Below are positions 60,733 to 64,000 of a stretch of DNA of 64,000 nucleotides, in pieces (the first letter of the stretch is position 1; the number at the start of each line of letters is the position of its first letter). The translations under genes were made by a program, and so were the position numbers. The stretch lies in assembly GCF_017581925.1 (NCBI RefSeq), contig NZ_JAGEVG010000008.1, positions 62,001 to 126,000 on the forward strand, given 5' to 3'. The notes beneath the pieces were generated by a model that worked only from the letters and a program-made list of their open reading frames with translations, ran no database searches and was not told the origin of the DNA. The DNA is from Gelidibacter pelagius (GTDB taxonomy: Bacteria; Bacteroidota; Bacteroidia; Flavobacteriales; Flavobacteriaceae).

Positions 60733-62553
60733 CTACCAATTATCCTCTTTCAATACCTCTTCGATTTTACTGGATAGTTTAAAATAATTTTTGAATGTAT
60801 CTAAACTTGGCTTCAGTATTTCAAATTCAGGTAACTCCACAAGTTCCTCATCAATTATATCAAACACTTTATAATTTGCAATGACAATACATTTTATCAT
60901 ACCTCTTGTAATAGCTACATTCAAACGATTTGGACTGTAAAAAAAGTCCAGCCTTCTTTTAGACTCTAAAGGATGAGAGTTAGACATACTGTAAATAATA
61001 TAATCTCTCTCTTGTCCTTGCATTCTGTCTACAGTATCAATAAAAATAGGCTCTGCATCAATATTTTGAACAAATTTATTCAGGGCTTTTTTAATTTCTC
61101 TAACTTGTGCTCTATATGGAGTTAATACCCCAATATTCTTTAAATCAACACCATCATTTATTAAATCATTAACTATTTCAGCAACAATATTAGCCTCATG
61201 TTGAGACCTTCCTTGAGAATCAAAAATTTTATGTAAATACAATACCTTCGAATCTGGGTGATTAATTACTTTTGAAAACCCATTGCTTTTTATATAAAAT
61301 GACTCAAAAGGACGAGCAGACGTTAGATTATTATTATAAAATAAAGTATTAGGTATCCTGATAAGTTTATCGTTTAATCTGTATGAAATATTTAATAATG
61401 ACTTTTCATTTGGATACAACCTTACTAATCTACTAAAAACAGATTCAGAGAACATTGAAACTCCCGTACCAGATGGCATAATTGGATCAAGCTGTTGGTG
61501 GTCACCAACAAAAATAAATTTATCTGATTTTGACATTACAGAAACTGCCATAGGAATACTCATTTGTGCAGCTTCATCTATAATAGCAACATCAAACTCC
61601 CAATTGTTTAAGCGTTTAGAAGCTGGGTAACACATCGAGTATGGCGTTCCACCTATAACTATGCCTTCCTTGCTTACATGAGTGTTAAACGCGTATTTAT
61701 CCATAGGCAATCTAATCATTCTCGTCAAATTTTCATTTCCTATAACCTCAGCGGCTTGGTACTTTTCTCCTATTTTGACAACTTTAGATTTATCTTTTAT
61801 TTTGTTAGATATTGCGTTTAAACAATTATTGATGGCTGTATGTGTTGGTGCCGATACAAATACTTTTTTTCCTGCATCAACTAAAAGTTTAGCTATATGT
61901 GCTATAGTTTCTGTTTTACCTGTACCTGGTGGACCTTGTATCAAATGAAAATTTGGAGCACAAATAGCTCTGTTTACCGCATTATTCTGAGAGTCATTTA
62001 ATTGGATATAATTAAATGTGTTACTACTTAAATTTCTTAATTCTCCCTTGAGTAAATTCTCAATTTTGTTAAGACGCAAACTGTCATTCTCTAAATTGCC
62101 AGCTGTTGCTGATAATAATTTTAACGTGATATCTGTTTTTACAATATTAATTTCCCAGTGATTCCGATTGTAATTTTCTGAATCTATATAACAGGATTTA
62201 ACATCGAAATCATTTGGTGCTAGTATGAAATTATCAAGAGAGTCTTCAATAATCTCCATTTTGAATTTTATATTACCATTACTAAGAACCACTAAGCCAC
62301 CTTCTCTAAACTTAGATATGTTATTATCACAGTAAATTTTAGCAGACTGAATGAACTTTATAGGATAATTTAATTGCTGACACCATTGGTTAGGTGCCTG
62401 ATCAAAAAAACTAAACACAACTTTTAGGTTGGTCATAGTTGTTCCCTTTGCCACACGTTCATCTAAAGGCAAGTTTATTTGCTCTTCATAAGATTCATCA
62501 TCTTTATTTTGCTGGATTGAAATCGCTTGCCTAAACTCTGTTAATACTGACAT
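60733..62553 (-). CDS. SF1 (UPF1/Dna2-like) helicase
   Basis: Superfamily 1 helicase of 606 residues. Residues 1-~180 are a beta-rich N-terminal part. Core motifs: Q-like NAVNRAICAPNFHLIQGPP then Walker A GPPGTGKTETIAH (~206), VAIIDEAAQMSIPMAVSVM (motif II DEAA, ~325), FVGDHQQLDPIMPSGTG (III, ~350), LNISYRLNDKLIRIPNTLFY (IV), DTVDRMQGQERDYIIYSMS (V, ~510) and RRLDFFYSPNRLNVAITRGM (VI, ~540). The DEAA and LNVAITR forms are those of the UPF1/Dna2/Smubp2 branch, which moves 5' to 3'. It has no nuclease of its own; the upstream gene (2-base gap) supplies one. Confidence 0.92.
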   Translation of the reverse strand: MSVLTEFRQAISIQQNKDDESYEEQINLPLDERVAKGTTMTNLKVVFSFFDQAPNQWCQQLNYPIKFIQSAKIYCDNNISKFREGGLVVLSNGNIKFKMEIIEDSLDNFILAPNDFDVKSCYIDSENYNRNHWEINIVKTDITLKLLSATAGNLENDSLRLNKIENLLKGELRNLSSNTFNYIQLNDSQNNAVNRAICAPNFHLIQGPPGTGKTETIAHIAKLLVDAGKKVFVSAPTHTAINNCLNAISNKIKDKSKVVKIGEKYQAAEVIGNENLTRMIRLPMDKYAFNTHVSKEGIVIGGTPYSMCYPASKRLNNWEFDVAIIDEAAQMSIPMAVSVMSKSDKFIFVGDHQQLDPIMPSGTGVSMFSESVFSRLVRLYPNEKSLLNISYRLNDKLIRIPNTLFYNNNLTSARPFESFYIKSNGFSKVINHPDSKVLYLHKIFDSQGRSQHEANIVAEIVNDLINDGVDLKNIGVLTPYRAQVREIKKALNKFVQNIDAEPIFIDTVDRMQGQERDYIIYSMSNSHPLESKRRLDFFYSPNRLNVAITRGMIKCIVIANYKVFDIIDEELVELPEFEILKPSLDTFKNYFKLSSKIEEVLKEDNW

Positions 62554-62555
62554 AT

Positions 62556-64000
62556 TTATATTTTATGGTTAATGGAATTTAATATTATAGCTACTTCTTT
62601 ATCCATATTTACAAGGCTAACCCTATGATAATCCTCATAGTTTTCATGTAGCACTATTAAATTCATAGATGAGATGGGCATATTGTACTTTTTTTGAAGT
62701 ATGTGTTTATAAATATTTTGTTGTAAAGCATATTTATAATAGCTCGAGTTATCTATATGGCTTAAGTCTGACATAGCATATCCGTAACCGTATTTTTTCG
62801 GATATCCATCTACCACAAGTTTCTTACTACGTTTCCAATCTGCAATTAGATACTCCTCTTTGTTCGGCTTTTTAAAAAGCGCATCTACGGTTCCGGCAAC
62901 ATTAAATTCATCCAGCAGAATTCTTTTTTCTGCCTCAACAAACTCAAATCCCTTTTCTACAACAATTTCTTCATAAAATTTTTTGAATAATCTAAACTCC
63001 TTAGAGTTGGCATCATGTTTTTCGCCTTTTAAGAAGTTCTCAATTTGTTCATGCATAAAAGTTCCCCTTTCTGCAGCCTCATCCCTCATTTTAAGAAATT
63101 CATCTAAAACCTCTTCCTCTGTTCTTTCTTCCCTTTTGGCTTTAACTTCAATAAACCTATCCATATCAAATGGAAAGAATCTATCAATTACTGTAGTCAC
63201 TGATATATATTCGGCATTCCCAGTCTCGTCTTTTGGATGATGGTATTTATGAGATTCATCTTCAAAAGCAATATTTTCTTGAAGTGTAGCGGATTTAAAT
63301 TTTTTTGTTCTTTCTAATTGATTCTCAATACCATCTATATCATATATATCTACTAAAATTTCTGAAGATCTATTTTGTTTCTCAAATTTCTCAATCCCTA
63401 AATACCGTTCTCTATAATTGTCTTTTTGCCATCTTACTGCTTGTTGATAAGACCATTGTGGCTCAGAGGCACAAGTGGAGAGTTGTTCTAGTTTATAACT
63501 GCGTATGGAATTTATGACATCCGTTATAAATGCAATACATTCCTGTTCTTGAAGATGTACTTGGCGCTCAGTGAATCTAATAACTACCCATCCACTTTCT
63601 GTAAAAAACAAATCTCTAGTATCATCTTTTTCTTCCTCATGAGTTGGGAAACGATAGTACCCATCATAAGGCTCGTCTATCTCAATATCGATATATAGAT
63701 TTATATTTTTATCTATTAAAACAATGTCTGGTTCATAAGGTTTGTTGTAAAATGGAATTACCATATGTAAATCCATTGCAATTTCCATATCATGAATTTT
63801 TGCACAAATAGCCTCATAAAAATCTTGCTCTTTGTATCCTTTTCCCAGAGCTCTACCTTTTCTAGGTAATTTAAGAAATGACTCCTCTTTAGGCATTTTT
63901 ACAACAGGATACTCATAAACTTCTCCTTGTTCAAAAAATTGATTAGGATAGAAATTAATTTTTAGATTATCTGTTTGATTTGGATTTTTTTCAGAATGTA
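62556..64000 (-). CDS. Two-domain PD-(D/E)XK nuclease protein (5' end beyond window)
   Basis: The reading frame is open to the right edge; it continues upstream of the ATG at 63896 with protein-like residues (NFYPNQFFEQGEVYEYPVVK), so the true start is probably outside and at least 480 residues are present. N-terminal domain (about 20-130 from the internal ATG): PDIVLIDKN, then IDIEIDEPYDG and GWVVIRFTERQV, a DUF559/Vsr-like restriction fold. C-terminal domain (about 215-446): GTFMHEQIENF, NVAGTVDALF, EYLIADWKRSKK and YALQQNIYKHIL match the RecB/Cas4 nuclease motifs (H, D, DWK, QxxxY). It has no cysteines, so no Cas4/Dna2-type iron-sulfur cluster. Coupled to the SF1 helicase gene by a 2-base gap. 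Confidence 0.85.
   Translation of the reverse strand, partial: HSEKNPNQTDNLKINFYPNQFFEQGEVYEYPVVKMPKEESFLKLPRKGRALGKGYKEQDFYEAICAKIHDMEIAMDLHMVIPFYNKPYEPDIVLIDKNINLYIDIEIDEPYDGYYRFPTHEEEKDDTRDLFFTESGWVVIRFTERQVHLQEQECIAFITDVINSIRSYKLEQLSTCASEPQWSYQQAVRWQKDNYRERYLGIEKFEKQNRSSEILVDIYDIDGIENQLERTKKFKSATLQENIAFEDESHKYHHPKDETGNAEYISVTTVIDRFFPFDMDRFIEVKAKREERTEEEVLDEFLKMRDEAAERGTFMHEQIENFLKGEKHDANSKEFRLFKKFYEEIVVEKGFEFVEAEKRILLDEFNVAGTVDALFKKPNKEEYLIADWKRSKKLVVDGYPKKYGYGYAMSDLSHIDNSSYYKYALQQNIYKHILQKKYNMPISSMNLIVLHENYEDYHRVSLVNMDKEVAIILNSINHKI

Overview
The window is a stretch of a low-GC chromosome from a member of the Bacteroidota, most likely family Flavobacteriaceae. Supporting signs are bacillithiol deacetylase BshB1, a TonB-dependent receptor with an N-terminal carboxypeptidase-regulatory domain, a fused ResB/CcsA cytochrome c assembly protein, DUF4290, DUF2911 and DUF2520 proteins, the Maf/KdsC/UbiA cluster, and repeated TAnnTTTG promoter boxes, the primary-sigma signature of this phylum. 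The species cannot be named from the sequence.

Region 1 (1-13.3 kb): the tail of one outer-membrane barrel protein, a complete TonB-dependent receptor, tRNA-His, a leftward group (bshB1, rlmF, a TMEM175-like channel, a trans-sulfuration enzyme), a HAD phosphatase, mscL, the ResB/CcsA fusion, and a truncated haemoglobin/membrane-protein pair divergent from a Crp/Fnr regulator with a near-perfect palindrome between them. Region 2 (13.4-24.8 kb): DUF2520 protein, kdsC, UbiA prenyltransferase, maf, a lipoprotein, an MscS-like channel, then a probable sugar/amide module (PIG-L deacetylase, 39-residue membrane protein, sodium-solute symporter, Gfo/Idh/MocA oxidoreductase) and a convergent DUF2911 protein. 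Region 3 (25-40 kb): a TetR-like protein with an ABC1/UbiB kinase, a 1273-residue multi-PAS histidine kinase with its response regulator, an SDR/DUF2867 protein, folE, TspO, an SRPBCC protein, photolyase, and an alpha/beta hydrolase-ECF sigma-membrane protein operon. Region 4 (40-49.2 kb): conserved housekeeping genes (murA, DUF4290, DUF493, an AAA ATPase, recQ, fmt, HU, yqgE, class IV aminotransferase, START-like protein) ending at tRNA-Met.

Region 5 (49.2-64 kb) is accessory in character. It holds six 11-bp tandem units, a GIY-YIG protein preceded by a 53-residue ORF, two tiny proteins (one like the eukaryotic seed-maturation/SMP motif), a LytS/LytTR two-component pair, and a tightly packed leftward operon running off the right edge. 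In transcription order that operon encodes a two-domain PD-(D/E)XK nuclease (open at the edge), an SF1 UPF1/Dna2-like helicase, a 1218-residue RecQ-like helicase, a C-tail-anchored coiled-coil protein, and a type I restriction HsdR subunit. A RecB-family nuclease plus an SF1 helicase plus a RecQ helicase is the parts list of the eukaryotic Dna2-Sgs1/BLM end-resection machine. Its linkage to HsdR suggests an anti-phage or foreign-DNA-degrading system, and it is the best candidate here for an undescribed system. HsdM and HsdS are not in the window.

Several intergenic spacers (about 11.9, 14.8, 16.1, 36.2-36.4 and 42.2-42.7 kb) are filled with short-word low-complexity sequence of one style, including exact 74-bp and 62-bp duplications.
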